Shown piece after piece: positions 33,374 through 47,296 of a DNA stretch of 64,000 nucleotides (within the stretch, counting starts at the first letter, position 1; every line of letters begins with the position of its first letter). Below the pieces are notes generated by a model that was not told the DNA's origin, did no database searches, and worked only from the letters and a program-made list of their open reading frames with translations. This DNA is from Cenococcum geophilum 1.58 (taxonomy: Eukaryota > Ascomycota > Dothideomycetes > Gloniales > Gloniaceae). Where the stretch lies: the NCBI GenBank assembly GCA_001692895.1, contig KV748180.1, positions 1,048,195 through 1,112,194 of the forward strand, given 5' to 3'. The position numbers and the translations under genes were made by a program.

Positions 33374-36300
33374 CTTACTAGGATATTAACCTAAGAAATC
33401 CCTTATTATCCCACCTATAACTAACTACCACTATATAAGTACCGCGGCCTTTTACTATATAGTACGTAGGAAAGGCTAGATCGTTGCTATAGCTTCCTAA
33501 TTATAACTATATAAGCTTAATAAAAATAGAATTATATCCTCTATAGTAATAGGATAGATATAGTTAACCTTTTAGAAGACGACGCCCCTATAGAACTCTA
33601 CGGACTTTTACCTTTAGACTTTAAGAAGTTTATAAAGCTTAAAAAAGGACTTACTAATAAGGAACTTCGTAAGCTTCTCCCTAAAAGGTACTACAACCTT
33701 ATTAATATATGCTTATAAAATGGCGTAGATATACTCCCCCTACATTAACCTAATAACTATGCCATTAATATTAAATAAGGAAAAATGCTATTTTATAAGA
33801 AACCCTACCTAATATTAAAAAATAAACTTTTAGTTATAAAAAAGTATATTAACGAGCACCTTAATAAAGGNTTTATNTNTNCTNGNATATTACTAATAAC
33901 NNCCCCTATNNTTCTNNCTAANAAGCTANNAGGAGNNATNTAATTCTATATTAACTATAAAGGACTTAACGCTATTATAATTAAAAACTAATACCTAGTA
34001 CCGCTTATACGGGAGACCCTTAAGCGGCTTAGCTAAGCTAAAATCTATACTAAGCTTAATATTATTGCCGCCTTTAACTATCTTTGAATATAGAAAGGTA
34101 ATAAATAGAAAACCGTATTTGTATCGCGCTTTAGCTAATTTAAATATACTATTATGCCCTTTAGCGTATATAACGGCCTAGGCGCCTTCTAAAGCTATAT
34201 TAATAACGCCTTACGGGACTACCTTAATAACTTCTACTCTGCGTACCTAGACAATATACTTATTTATAGTAATAACCCCTTTAAGTATACCGAGTATATT
34301 TAAAAGGTTATATAGCGCCTTAAGGACGTAGGACTTTATATTAATTTAAAGAAGTGTAAATTCTTAATTATAGAAGTAAAATACCTTAAACTAATTGTTA
34401 TTATTAAGGGTATCCGTATAGACCTTAAAAAGGTACGTATAATTGCTAAATAGTAAGCCCTTAACTGCATTGAGAATATATAAGCCTTTCTTAGTTTTAC
34501 TAACTTCTATTAGAAATTTATATATAACTTCTTAGGCGTAGTAGCACTATTTATAGCAATAATATAAATAAAGGGCCTTTTTACGAAAGGAAGAAAAATG
34601 TATTTACGCTTTATCTAAACGCCTAAATATAAGAAGGCGTTCTAAGACCTTAAAAATGCTTTAACTAAAGTATCTATTCTAGCTTACTTTATACTAGGAT
34701 AATAACTCTACCTTAAAACTAACTCCTTAGACTATATTAATATAGGCGTCCTTTTCTAGATAGGTAACAACGGTCTCCTTTACCTAGTCGCGTTCTACTT
34801 ATTTAAGCTTATACTATAAGAGTGTAACTATAAGATCTATAATAAGGAACTTCTCGCAATTATATAAGCGTTTAAGGAACTTTAACTAGAACTCTTCTTA
34901 GTAGAACCTAATTAGCCAACTAAAGTCCTTACGGATTATTATAACCTTAAGTACTTTATAACTATAAAGCAGCTAAACTAATGCTAAGTATACTAGAACG
35001 AGTTCCTCTCTAGTTTTAACTTTAAAATTATATATAGACTAGGAGTATAAGGTACTAAGCTTAATAGCCTAGTACACCGCTCGCAAGACCTCCCTTAGTT
35101 AAAAAAAGACCCTTAAAATTAGTTCCAATAATAAACAATCCTAAAAGCACGGAATTTAGCCTTAGGTATACTACCTATAATAAAGTTAACAGTACCTGAG
35201 CTTTATACTATAGAACTAGAGTTACCTCCTAAAATTAATAAACTTATTACTACGGTATATAACACCTCTATTAACCTATTACTATATTAACTTATTACCG
35301 TAAAGACTGCTAGCGCCTATATGCTACCTACTAACCTCTAAAGCCTAGGCTAGATTAATATAGCAGCCTTAGAAGTAAAAGAGAATAGACTCTATTATAG
35401 AGGCCGCCTATTTATCCCTAACTTAGAAAACCTATAACGGCAACTAATTTAAATAGCCTATAACCTCCGGTTAAGCGGCTACCTAGGTAAAAAAGGAACC
35501 TATAAGCTCCTTAGCCAATACTACTTCTAGCCTAAGATAATAGACTTAGTTAAACGCTTTATAGGTGCCTACTACGGTTATAAGCGCGCTAAAGCCTTTA
35601 ATATAAAGTACTAAGGACTATTATATCCTCTACTAGTACCTATACGACAATAGGCAGACATTATTATAGATTTTATTGTTAACCTACCACCCTATAAATA
35701 ACACGGCCGTACCTATAAGAATATTCTTATAATAATATACCAACTTATAAAAGAGCGCTACTACGTCCTAATAGAAGGCGTAGCCGTTAGTAATATTACT
35801 AACGCCTTTTTCTGCAAAGTTTACCAATTATATAGGTTACCTAACTTAATTATATCCGACTAAGGTATATAGTTTAACTCCGATATATAGAGACAAATTT
35901 GCTAATACTTTAGCATCTCCGTTAAAATATCTATATCCTTTTACTATAAAACTGCTGGGTAACCGAAAAACGCGAATGCTAGTATAAAAGCGTACCTATA
36001 ATAGGTAGTCGTCTATAGTTAAGATAACTAGGTAGATTACCTTCTACTAGGTAAATTCGCAGTAAATAACTACGTCTTAACCACTATAGGACTTACCCCG
36101 TTCTTCGCGAATAAGGGCTATTACCCCTAATCTAGTATAGAGCCACTAGAACCTATTAATAAGAAACTGCTATATAGAAAACGCCTTAAGATGCTACTTG
36201 CCGACTAGTATGCAGACTGTATAAAAAATCTACTTAACTACTATAAGGGAGAAATGGCCTAGGCTTAAGTAAAGTAGGTTTACTTTACTAACTGCTATAG

Positions 36301-36823
36301 AACGCCACTACTGGAGATACGTGTTAATAATTGGGTATAGCTAGATATACGCAATATCTCCATATAAAGGCCTATAAAGTTACTTAATTATAAGAACCTT
36401 AGCCCCTATTAAATTAAATAAGTTATTAATAGAGGAGCCGTATATAAGCTAGAGCTCCTATCTACCTTAGCTACCCGTAGGATATAGCCTATATTTTACC
36501 TATAGCTACTATACCTTTACTAGCCTAACCCCTTACCGGGATAGATATAGCCTAAACCCCTATTAGTACTAATCTGAGATAAGAACGAATATAAGAACCA
36601 TAAGGAGTAGACCATTAAACAAATTATTAACTCTAAATACTTTGGTAAAGGTAGAGGACGGCGGCTCTACTATAGAGTTATCTATATAGGATTTAATATA
36701 GACTAGCCAGAATAGTAACTATAGGAAGACTTTAAAAACACAAAGGATTTAATTAGCGATTTTTACTATACGAACCCATAGAAACTAGGCCTAAGTAGAG
36801 ATTTTGTACCTAATCCTCTATAG
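33374..36823 (+). mobile_element. Gyp-C piece: RT, RNase H, integrase, chromodomain
   Basis: This is the main pol part of Gyp-C. The RT box is near 34,225-34,260, the RNase H region about 34.6-35.2 kb, the integrase about 35.4-36.4 kb (DFIVNLPP-type core motif near 35,665), and the chromodomain about 36,610-36,715. Runs of N at 33,871-33,940 obscure part of RT. It ends at TATAG, the TSD of the short Gyp-B derivative. Many breaks. Confidence 0.88.
33871..33940. other. Cluster of ambiguous bases
   Basis: About twenty N are scattered singly and in pairs through 70 bases, rather than as one block. That pattern suggests base-level disagreement, such as reads from several repeat copies, rather than a scaffold gap. 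Single N also occur at 10311 and 43362. Confidence 0.9.
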
Positions 36824-37025
36824 TGTTAGCGACTTAGTTAATTAAGGCACGAGCACGGTATAAGGGACGCGCAAGCCTCTACGATTGGATTGTCTATAAA
36901 CGAGAATCTAAAGCTAGAGAAAGGAAAGGAGAAGAAGAGCAGCGCCGATCGAAGTAGGGTTCTTTTATGCGGTCCTCTAGTCACGTGACCGCGAAGTTCT
37001 GCCAAGTTCTGCCAGTGCCGTAACA
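36824..37025 (-). repeat. Left (3') LTR of the short Gyp-B derivative
   Basis: This 202-bp LTR keeps CACGTGACC and other CpA/TpG sites. In element sense it contains ATAAAAGAA, a TATA-like promoter element. Confidence 0.9.
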
Positions 37026-39382
37026 TTCCCCTCCCTCCGTAAAAGCCTGCCCTTAGGCTTTATATATCCGTATTATGCCTATAGGGCGTTCTTATCTTTA
37101 TGTTCTTCCGGTAGCTTATTGTCTTTACTATACTAGTACTCTATCTACTCGTTTAGGTACTTTAAGGGTCCTAGTTTATTAGGGTAACGGCTATAGAATT
37201 CTTAAAGCTTATAGGAACTGCTAATAAAGTTCCATATAGGGTACTAGATAGGGTTTAGATTATAGCCTTTCTAACTAACGTGGTACTTTAGCGTTTTCCT
37301 TACTAGTTTATAGGCTAGTACTTCTTTAATTTCCTATTTATCGTCGCTATTAACTTAAATTAGTAGGGGAGGTTCGTTCTTTTATTTAGGCAATAGGTTG
37401 TTTATAGCTTTTTATAGCTTATCTAGTAAGAAAATAGGGTAAACCTTAATTAAATCCAGGAGCTTTATTTTATATAAGTTACCTATCTTTTTAAAACCCT
37501 TATATGGTCCCGCTATTTAATAGTCTAGCTTATAGCTAGGCCGTTCTATCTTCTAGTTCTTTGTTATAACCTAGACTATATCGCCTATAGTAAAGTTAGG
37601 TTCGCGCCTATACTTATTTACCTGCTATTCTATTAATTTTTAGGCCTTTTCTAGATTAAGCTATAAGCCTAAATAGCCTAGTTATTTTCTCTTTAAGATT
37701 ATATTATAGCTTCCTAGGTCCGTAATAAGGAAGGGGATATTATACTACCTTTATCTATTAATATAAAGGTAAATCCGTAATATAGTTATAATAGGTAGCC
37801 TTATCCGTCCGTTATACCCGCGAATAAAAATTAGTTTAGGCAGTTCTTTAAAGGGTATATTTAAAAAGTTAGCTAGCTTTATAGCGTATTAGGTATCTAT
37901 TAAGGTAAAGGTATTTACTTTAGAGTTAGCTAAAGTAGAGGTTAAAACTTAATATCTATTACGGAATAAAGTATAAGGGATAGTGAAGCTTTTTTTACTA
38001 ACTAGCTAACCTAGATTAATATATAATATATTAATCCCTTTTAACCCTAAAGAGGAGTCTTTTTTTAGGGTTCCTCTTTTTCTAACTCCGTACTATCCTT
38101 CTAGATTAATAAAACTTTATCCCTTTTTATGTTTATTAGGTAGTCTTTTATAATATAGCCCTTTTAGCCACAAGAGAAGTAGGCGCCTTAATTGCTAAGG
38201 GCCTATATATAGGGGCTGCTATATATAGGCCGAGTATTTACTGGACCTATAGTAGGACTAGCTATATAGCCAGCTGCTATATTGGCGGTAGGCTATATAG
38301 CTAGTGCTGTGGGAGTTATTAATTATACTAGGGCACTACGGGCCGTTCTTACGTTACTTATAATCTAATTTAGAGGGTTTTTAGCTTTATACCGTTTAGC
38401 GCGTGCCTTAATTTAATAAAGGCCTTAGTTAATAGCTAAGTACTAATCTATAAGTTCCTTTAGCGTCTATACAGTAGTAAAAACTAGTAGTACGGCCCGC
38501 TATAGGTCTAGGGTAAGCTTATTAAATAGGTCTAGTATTAAATCTTTCTAGGGAATTTAGGCTTAGCTAGCTAGGTATAAAAAGCGAGTCAAAAAGGTTA
38601 AAAAGGTCTCTATTGTTTTTATATTTAGGCCTTTATAATTAAGGTGGGCGTTTTATACCTTAAAGGGGTCCTTATAGATAGAAAATAAGTAGTTAATTAT
38701 TTCTTCTTTAGAGGTAAAAGGGTTTATTAAGTCCTTGGTATATTACGGGCGTAGGTACATTTAGGTGTCCCTATTAGTACGGCTAAAGATATAGGCTATT
38801 TAGGCCTAAGGGGTAGGAAAGTAGTTAGTATTAACTTTAAGCTTATCCTATAATTAGAGCTTCCAGTTATTAAATATAGGGTTTGTTCCATCTATAAGCA
38901 ATAGGGGATCCGCGACCTTTATAGACCGCGATAGTACTATATAGGGCTTAGTGGGTCCGCTAAGGCGCTAGGATACGGCCTTAAGGACCATAGCAAGTCT
39001 CTAGGTATTTAATAATTTATTACTAAATATAGAAGTAGGGGTATCTCTAGCTTTAAGCAGCTCTTACAGTTATTTAATCTTAGTATTAGCTACTACTAGC
39101 TCTGCCTAGGGGTTTAAGATATTAACTATTTTATTATCTAAGGTATTTAAAGGTCCTGCAGCTGCTTTACTAGCTGCTGTATTTCTTAGCATAGTAATAG
39201 GAGTGTTAGATAATTTTAGGTAAATTCCTTAGGGTTCTGGTCTATGCTTGTCCTATTCTTAGGGTTTGTGTTTTTTTTATATTCTTTAGTTCTAGTTCTT
39301 ATTTTAGTCTTTATTCTTATTTTAGTCTTTAAATATATTTAAGTTCCTTCTTAGGAAGAAAGGGTAGATAAGCTTTAGATAA

Positions 39383-39584
39383 TATTAGCGACTTAGTTAA
39401 TTAAGGCACGAGTACAATATAAGGGACGCGTAAGCCTATACAATTGGATTGTCTATAAACAAGAATCTAAAGCTAGAGAAAGGAAAGGAGAAGAAGAGCA
39501 GCGCCGGTTAAAGTAGGGTTCTTTTATGCGGTCCTTTAGTTACGTAACCACGAAGTTCTACTAAGTTCTACCAGTGCCGTAATA
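39383..39584 (-). repeat. Right (5') LTR of the short Gyp-B derivative
   Basis: This is the same 202-bp length as the left LTR, but with many more C-to-T and G-to-A changes (for example TACGTAACC for CACGTGACC). Confidence 0.9.
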
Positions 39585-39589
39585 TATAG

Positions 39590-39769
39590 GAGTCCTTAGA
39601 GAGTTAAACCGTTATATATTGCTACGTAAGGGTAAATTGCCGTTAAATTACCGTTAGATTGCCGTAGATTGCCGTTACATAATAGTAAAGTGCAATTATA
39701 TAACTGGAAATTATTAAAATGTCTAGAAACTTTAACCAGCGGTTAAAGTTATCTAATTAGTTAGATTCT
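39590..39769 (+). mobile_element. Gyp-C piece: 3' untranslated region
   Basis: This 180-bp stretch lies between the short Gyp-B derivative and Gyp-A copy 3. Repeated ATTGCCGTTA-like decamers occur at 39,646-39,685. It belongs to Gyp-C by position and ends with ATTCT, the TSD of copy 3. Confidence 0.65.
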
Positions 39770-40194
39770 TATAACGGAACCTTGTAGCAAGAACTACAAT
39801 AGGCTCGTTAATGGGCTAGGTGTATAGGAAATGCAAGTATAAAAGTCAATAACGTAATAACAACTGGTGGAGTAGTTGCCTAATAGATTAACTCCAATTA
39901 TATTCTAAGAATTACTACAAAGAAGGAACTATCTAGGTAGGAACTAAGGGTCCTTAAATACACAACCGTACTCTTATAAAATCCTTCTTATACGTAATAT
40001 ACGTCTTATATATAAGGTACATAAGTTCCTCTCATTCCTCTTATTTAATACGTAGCATATTATATAACCTCAGTTACTATTTCTCATCATATAGTTCTAT
40101 TGGCTCTATTCCAAACCGTGCCTAGATTAACTAACTAGCTTCTTCCGTCTCTTCTTTAAGTAGTTATAATATCGTACTTAAAGCGTCTATAACA
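39770..40194 (-). repeat. Left (3') LTR of Gyp-A copy 3
   Basis: This 425-bp LTR begins TATAACGGAACC and ends GCGTCTATAACA. Confidence 0.9.
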
Positions 40195-43100
40195 CCATCT
40201 CCCTCCTCTTTATCTTTATCCTTAAAGATTCAAAACATCTCTAAGTCGTTTACTAGAGGTGTAATATCTATTTAATTAATTTGGTTAATATCATTGCTTA
40301 TTATACCTAAAGTAATTTCTTCTTTACACGCCCAATGTCGTGCTCGCATTATTACTATAATATTATCTCTTAGTGAAATTATGCCGTCTCTGTATTCTCG
40401 TTATTCGAAAAAGGGGTTAGTTTATATTACGTTAGTAAACCCATCTTCGTAATAACCGTCCTCTTATTTAGAGTGTACTAAAGCGAATATTTATTTATCC
40501 TATAACGTTCGCTCTACTTCTAATACTAAATATACGCGACCTATTACTCTTAATAGTCGTCTAGTTCCCTAATTAATTTGTCTTAGGGTTTTATATTTAA
40601 TCTACTACTACGCGGCTAGATAGTAAACTATTATAAGCCCTTACTAAGTTAGAACATTCTTATAATACGGAACAGAAGGCCCTAAATACTCAAATCACGG
40701 CATCTACTCATCTACTTTGTCTTAAGAAGGTTCATAAGAAGGTTTATTTTAAGAAGTGGAAACTTATAAAATAAGGCTTATAGGAACTAGGTAATAAAAG
40801 AACGGATTCTCCTCTAATAGAGAAGGAAACAGATCTAAGTAGTTCAGCAACTACTCTTCTTAGGTCCCCCTTAGGTGACTTATTCTTTAGCGATCCTTCT
40901 TTATTAATGCTGCCTAACCTAATTTCTTCTAATACTCCTATACCTTTCCTATAGCGTTCTTTAAATTCTCTAGTAGCTCCTAGATAGTCTTAGTATAGCC
41001 TATTTACTTAACCTCGTACTATATTTCGTTATTAATGTCCTTATAATTAATAATCTTTAAAACTTACTATTCATCTTCATCTTATCCTTTATACGTGTCT
41101 ACTTTATAAACCGATAGCTTAACATTCCTATATACTGGCTCTAGCATTACAATATACTATATAGGGTAGATCTTTATTTTAGCTAGTAGGTTTAACTTAA
41201 ATATAACTAGTGAAATTCTCTATATAATTTTAAAAGGTCCTAGTCTAACATAGTCTAATTTCTTACTTAGTCGTTAACTCTTGAAATTTTTATATAGTAG
41301 CTACACTTTATCTCCCTCCTTAAGATCTAGTCCCTTAGATCTTTTAGCATTATAGTACCTTTTTATTCTCTTTTATACTTTCTTTACTAATTCCATAAGG
41401 TCTATATAAAGATTTATCAATATCTTTATTCTCTCTTTAGCTATACTACTCGTTTTCTTTACTTACCATAGTAATAACGATATTCTCGGCTCGTACCCAT
41501 AATTTGCCTTAAATAGTAATATGCCTATTCCTTCTTAAGGTGTTGCATTATATGCAAACTATATAATTAGTAATAGCGATACCTAATTATTCTGTATATA
41601 ATTAATATAATACCTTAGGTACTACTCTAGTGTCTAATTTAACCTTTCCGTTTAACCGTCTGTCTGCGGATAATATACGGTAAAAGTTGCTGCTTAAACT
41701 CCTTACTCCGCTAAGAATACTTTCTAAAATACTGCTACAAATCTTAGATCTCTATCCAATATAATCTTACTTAGTATTCTATATCTTACAAACACTTCTT
41801 TAATATAAATTCTAGTAATATCTTCCACTAAGATTTCTTCTATATATGCTATAAAGTATCCCCACTTTATAAGCTTATCTACTATTACTAAGATCACGTT
41901 ATAATCCTATCCAGTAATAGGATCTTTTAATTTTAGCAACTTAATAATAAAGTCCTATAATATAACCTCCCATAATCTCTCTGGTATTTTAATAGGTTAT
42001 AGCCCTTTATATAGCTTATGCCTCATTAGTTTATTCCTTTAGTAATCTAGATATTCCTTTATAACCTTTCTAGCTATCTTCTAAATTCTATTAATAATAT
42101 ACTTCTCCTAGAGTCTCAACACTAAGCCCATAGCTCTATTATGTCCTTAGGTTAGTCCCTTATAAAAGTCTTCTATAAACTACTCTACTATGCTTCTTAG
42201 GATATACTTTACTTCTTAATTTTCGTATATATCCGTCTATAAATCTTTTAGCTATACTTCTAGAATTCTTTATACCTAAAAGCTTTCTAGTGTCTTATAG
42301 ACTTTTTTTAGTTTATTATCTTCTTAAGTTGCTATAATTTTTAGATAATTATACCTAATTAATCCGTCTATATCTTTCCGTAATAAAGCCCCTAATAGCT
42401 TTCCCTTATTTTATAGTTTAGTTTTATAGCTTAGGGTATTTGCCCGCATATTGTCTATACCTTTAGTATACTAAATCTTGAAATAGTATTCCGCAAGCAT
42501 CTCTGCCTATCTAACCTATCTTTAGTTAAGTTCCTTTATCGTTAGGAATCCTATTAGGTTCTTATAATCCATTTTAACTATAAATGGTTTTTCTATACCT
42601 TATAAGAATGCTCTCTATTTCTTTAATGCTGTAACTATACCTAACAACTCCTTATTGTAGATATTATAGTTTAACTCTAGTAGTGTTATCTTTCGACTAT
42701 AGTATGCTACTAGATGCCATCTATCTTAATGCCTTTATATAAAGTATACCCCTAGTATATAGTCTAATGCATCTATTTCTACAACCGTCTCTAGTTCTAG
42801 TTGGTAGATCTTAAGAACTGGCTCCTAGGTGAACAACTCTTTAACTTTCTTAAAGAGTTCTCTTTACTCCTTTCTCTATACCTATAGTTCTTCTTTCTTT
42901 ATTAACCGCGTAAATGGCTTAATATCTTTTAACTACTACGCTATAAACCTTTTATAGTAATTGCAAAACCTTAAAAACAATCTTAACTGTATAATATTCT
43001 CTAATTTCTACTAATTCACTATAGCCTTAATCTTTTTTAGATCTATACTAAGTTGGCTTAATTTAATAATAAATCTAACAAAATCGGTTTTCCTAGTAAA

Positions 43101-46100
43101 GAATTTGCATTTCTTAATTGCTACTAGCATCTATTCTTCTTATAGTCTCTTTAAAACCTATTTAACGTATTCCCCGTATTCTTTCTTAGTTATTAAGTAG
43201 ATAATAATATCGTTAAAATATGCTATAATAAATTTATCTAAGTGTTCTCCTAATATATTATTAATACGCTTCTAGAACGTTGCTAGTACATTTATAAGCC
43301 CAAATTATATAACTAATAGTTTGTATAGTCCTTCCTTTAACCTAAAGGCTGCCTTTTATTNATCACCTTCCTTAATCCTAATTTAATAGTACGCCTATCT
43401 TAGATCTATCTTCATGAAGATTTACGCATTACCTATCCTATCTTAGATTTCGCTAATTAAGGGTAAAGGATACCTATCCTTCCTGGTAATGCTATTTAAC
43501 TATCTATAGTTAATACATAGCCTTAGTTTACTATTCTTCTTTAGTATAAATAGTACTGGATAACCCGCTGATAACTACAATAGTCTAATATATCCCTTTT
43601 ATAGATTTTCCTAGATAAACTCTTTTAACGCTCTACCTTCTTCTTTAGTAAGCTTATAGATTAAAAAGAACCTTAGACTTATTCCTAGCTCTAATTCTAT
43701 CTTATAGTCCTATACTATATATTCTAACAGCTTTTTACTTTCTAGTGACTATAGTTTCTTACCATACTTATAGTATCTCTTTAGTATATAACTTAGTCCT
43801 TTTTCTATTTCTTCGTAGGTTGCTCCTACTTAGTACTATACTAACTTAGCTTATTGTTATATCTTACGGCGTTAAGTATTTCTAATATTGACCTAACCTA
43901 TAATCTAATTAATCCTTAGATTGTATTTCTATAACTAAGGTATACCTAATACTACCTTATCCCGTCCTAATAGTAGGATATTAAAAGATATCTTAATTTA
44001 TCTTCCTTTAATAGTTATCTAAATAGGTCCTATTTTAAGATTAATAATTCCTCCTCTATAGGTTATTAGATCTCCTAAAATCGTAATTAATAGGTAAGGT
44101 TACTCCTTTTATCTATAAGGTAGTCCCATTCTCTTAACTACTACTAGTAAGATATAGTTTTATATTACTCTACTATCTATTAGCGCTTTAAACTGCTAAT
44201 CTTACTAATTAACTTATAAATTTAGGTATTGTCCTTAAATTCCTTTAAGGGTCTAAGGCTCTACTACTAGCTCCCTCTAGTTCTATAGGCCTCTACTTTT
44301 CCTAACTATTAGCTACTTAATCCTAGTATACTTAGCTTACTCTTTAGCCAATACTTTATTTGCTTTTTATCTTTAATATACTATAGATACATATTCTTTA
44401 GGTATTCCCACTACTATTATCCGTCTAAGTATTCTTCCGTAAGGAATTTTCCTGGTTAAAGTACTAAACTTCCTTTCTCTTAGATCTCTATTAGATGCCA
44501 TCTATATATATATTTGGCATTTCTATACTATTACTTATCCGTTATCTAGTATATCCTTATAAGGTATTTCCAATTCTTTTTTTTTAAATTCTTATATATT
44601 TCGTATATATCGTCTACGCATATAATCCATGATATTATGTAATATACTAGGTGCTTTAGGTTAACTCTTAGCTCGTCTTTATCCCTAAGTTTAAACCTTT
44701 ATTATGCTGATCTAAACGTTATAACTTTATTCGCAGGTATTAAGATACGCCTCTTACTTCTCTAGTCCTCTAAATATTCCTCTAGATCCTTTGACGTTAT
44801 AATTAAGGCTCCTTTAATATACGTTATAGCCTTCTCTATAATTAGGTGGTTTTAGATAACTTTTTTATCTAACTATATATAGAAATCTTCCTACTTATTA
44901 TTGTGCCTTTACCTATACCACTTTTGGTATAGCTGCTAAAGTATATATAGTCTGTCCGTAAGGAAATATCTTCTTATTACTATATTGTAATAGCCCTTTA
45001 TATATCGTTCCTTAAACCTAGTTAGAATTCCTAAATCCTCTTTTTATTCCAGTTTAGTAAGCCACTTAGCTCTTAGTATACCTACTCTTAGCCTATTAGT
45101 AATTTTTTATACTAGTACTCTATCCTTTATACGTCCTAATATACTAGATCTCTTATCTAGTTTCTATTCTTGCTATACGATGATTTTTTGCCTAAACTCT
45201 TTTATAGTTTCTTTTGGTTTGCGCCTTACGCTCTAATCCTTAAAGTCGTCTTACTTCTTAATTTTAGTATTAACTTTTTAATCTTTAGGCTAAATACTAT
45301 ACTCTTTTAGTAAGTCTTCTAGGTTTATATATCTGTCTCCTAGTCTAATTGCTATTTGTACTACAGATTCTCTAATTTATAAAGAAGCTCCTTGCCTCTT
45401 ATTTATAGGTGTCCTAATTTATACTTTAAATTCTTAACCCCTTAGATTCTTTAATCCTAAACTTACTTCTAACTTAAGCTTAGCTCCTGCCTTAGTCTAA
45501 CTAGGCTTAGCTAGTGTCCTCGTCTTATCTTAAGAGTTCTAGATCTCACTTATCTCGTCTTAAAAATCTTATACTATTAGGAATTCTTATCCTAAGCTTA
45601 TTTATATATCTTTAAACTAAGCTACTACTCTGCTCTATTAGTTTCTATCCATTATAGGTCCTTAAGCTTACCTTATCTTATCTTAAGAATCTTAGTTATC
45701 TCTTATCTTATCTTAAGAATCTTAAGCCTTTAGCCTTTTGCCTTTATTAAGTGCCAAAGTAGTTTACTATCTTACTTCTCTTATATCTTGCAAAGCGATA
45801 GACATTATATCTAGTGGGGTTTTAATCCCTACTAATATTCCCTATTCTATAGTGGAATTATCCTTTACCTTTAGTATAACATCTCCGAGGTCTACTCGCT
45901 CCTAGTAAGCGGCCCTTATTACCTTATTATTACAAAATATTTCGCCTATATTAAATTTATCGTCCTTAATATCCGATCTGTAAACTAGTTTATTAATTCC
46001 TCTATATCCTATAGGTGCTAGCTCCTATAGCTAATAGCTTACGCTATACTTAGCATTCTTATAAATTTGGTATATATTATTATAATAAAACGCAAAACTT

Positions 46101-47296
46101 CTAATTAAATATTCTTTTGTTCCTCGTAGTATATTATCATCCCTTTATATATATATATTGTCTACTAGTCTTATACCCTTTACTATATAGTGACTCTATT
46201 TATTTTTATAGTCTCTAATATAATAACCCTATTTTCCATAATTTATATAAGCTCCTTTTTTAAACTATTTTTCTTACTATAGAGTCCGCCTAAATATCTT
46301 CTGCTATTAAAATCCCTAATTCGGCCTCTACTTTTTAGACCTTTAATTACTTAATCCTTATCCTCTAGGTTTCTATAGTTTGCTCCATCTCTTATAGGCT
46401 TCTTTAGTACTACTTAGGTCTATTAGCTCTACGCTATACCATAGTTTCTAACTTAGCTTTTATTATTACGTACTCTACGCCTTATATAATTATAGAACTC
46501 TATCTTAGCCTTTCTTAGCCTATTCCCTTTAGTAAATCTAATTATTAATCTTAATCGCCTAATCTATTAGTTCTCTTAGAGTTTCCGTATCTTCCATTAG
46601 AATAATTACATTCTAGACTTTAGCCTTAAGTCCCTATTTATACTATGCTATAAGCGCCCTATTATTCTACTCTACTTATATTACTAGTGTTTAGAACTAT
46701 ATTATATACTTAATTGCTAAAGTTTATTATATAAGGTTCTGGAGTTTTTTTTCTACTATAGTTATCCCTTCTGGGTCTCTAAATATCTGTATAAGTTATT
46801 CTACAAATCCTTCCTAACTTAAGAACATAAATCGCACGTCTTAGTTAGTAGTCATTATTCCATTTACCTATATCTCCATAAGGTAAGATTTAAACTACTT
46901 AAGTGCTTTTCCTAATAAGAATAGTCCCACATAGGCTATCCGATCCACGGGTATAGGTAACTTTACTTCCTCCTATAAGACCTTAAAGTACATCTATATA
47001 AGGAATCCTTTAAGCTTTAACCTCTCTCCTATAAATCTCTTAATTAATAATAGCTTAATCTTTGCTGCTCCTATCCTATTAAGTCTTTCTTCCAACACTA
47101 TATTATTAGCTATTAGCTAGTTAACTACCTCCTATAGCTGTCTAACCGTCACAGGTTGCTATAAGTTAGTATCTACTATACTAGTATTACCTCCTGTCCT
47201 TAAAGTAGTTGCTGCCATTAATGGCGTCATAGTGGCTGCTTTTAGTAGCATATTATTTAACTTCTTATATTAATACTATAACTGGGTAGTAATTAT

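Larger units (their letters stand above)
36824..39584 (-). mobile_element. Short Gyp-B derivative with both LTRs, TSD TATAG
   Basis: This 2,761-bp minus-strand element has 202-bp LTRs at both ends (36824-37025, 39383-39584; TGTTAGCGAC to GTGCCGTAACA in plus reading) and TATAG at 36819-36823 and 39585-39589. Parts seen are gag (about 39.2-38.2 kb), a zinc-knuckle region near 38.17 kb, protease-like sequence, integrase C-terminal sequence and a chromodomain region near 37.3-37.2 kb. A pyrimidine-rich tract next to the left LTR is the complement of the polypurine tract. The polymerase core is not present, so it is a shortened, non-autonomous member of the family at 17,481-20,734/54,610-55,307. 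Degenerate. Confidence 0.85.
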
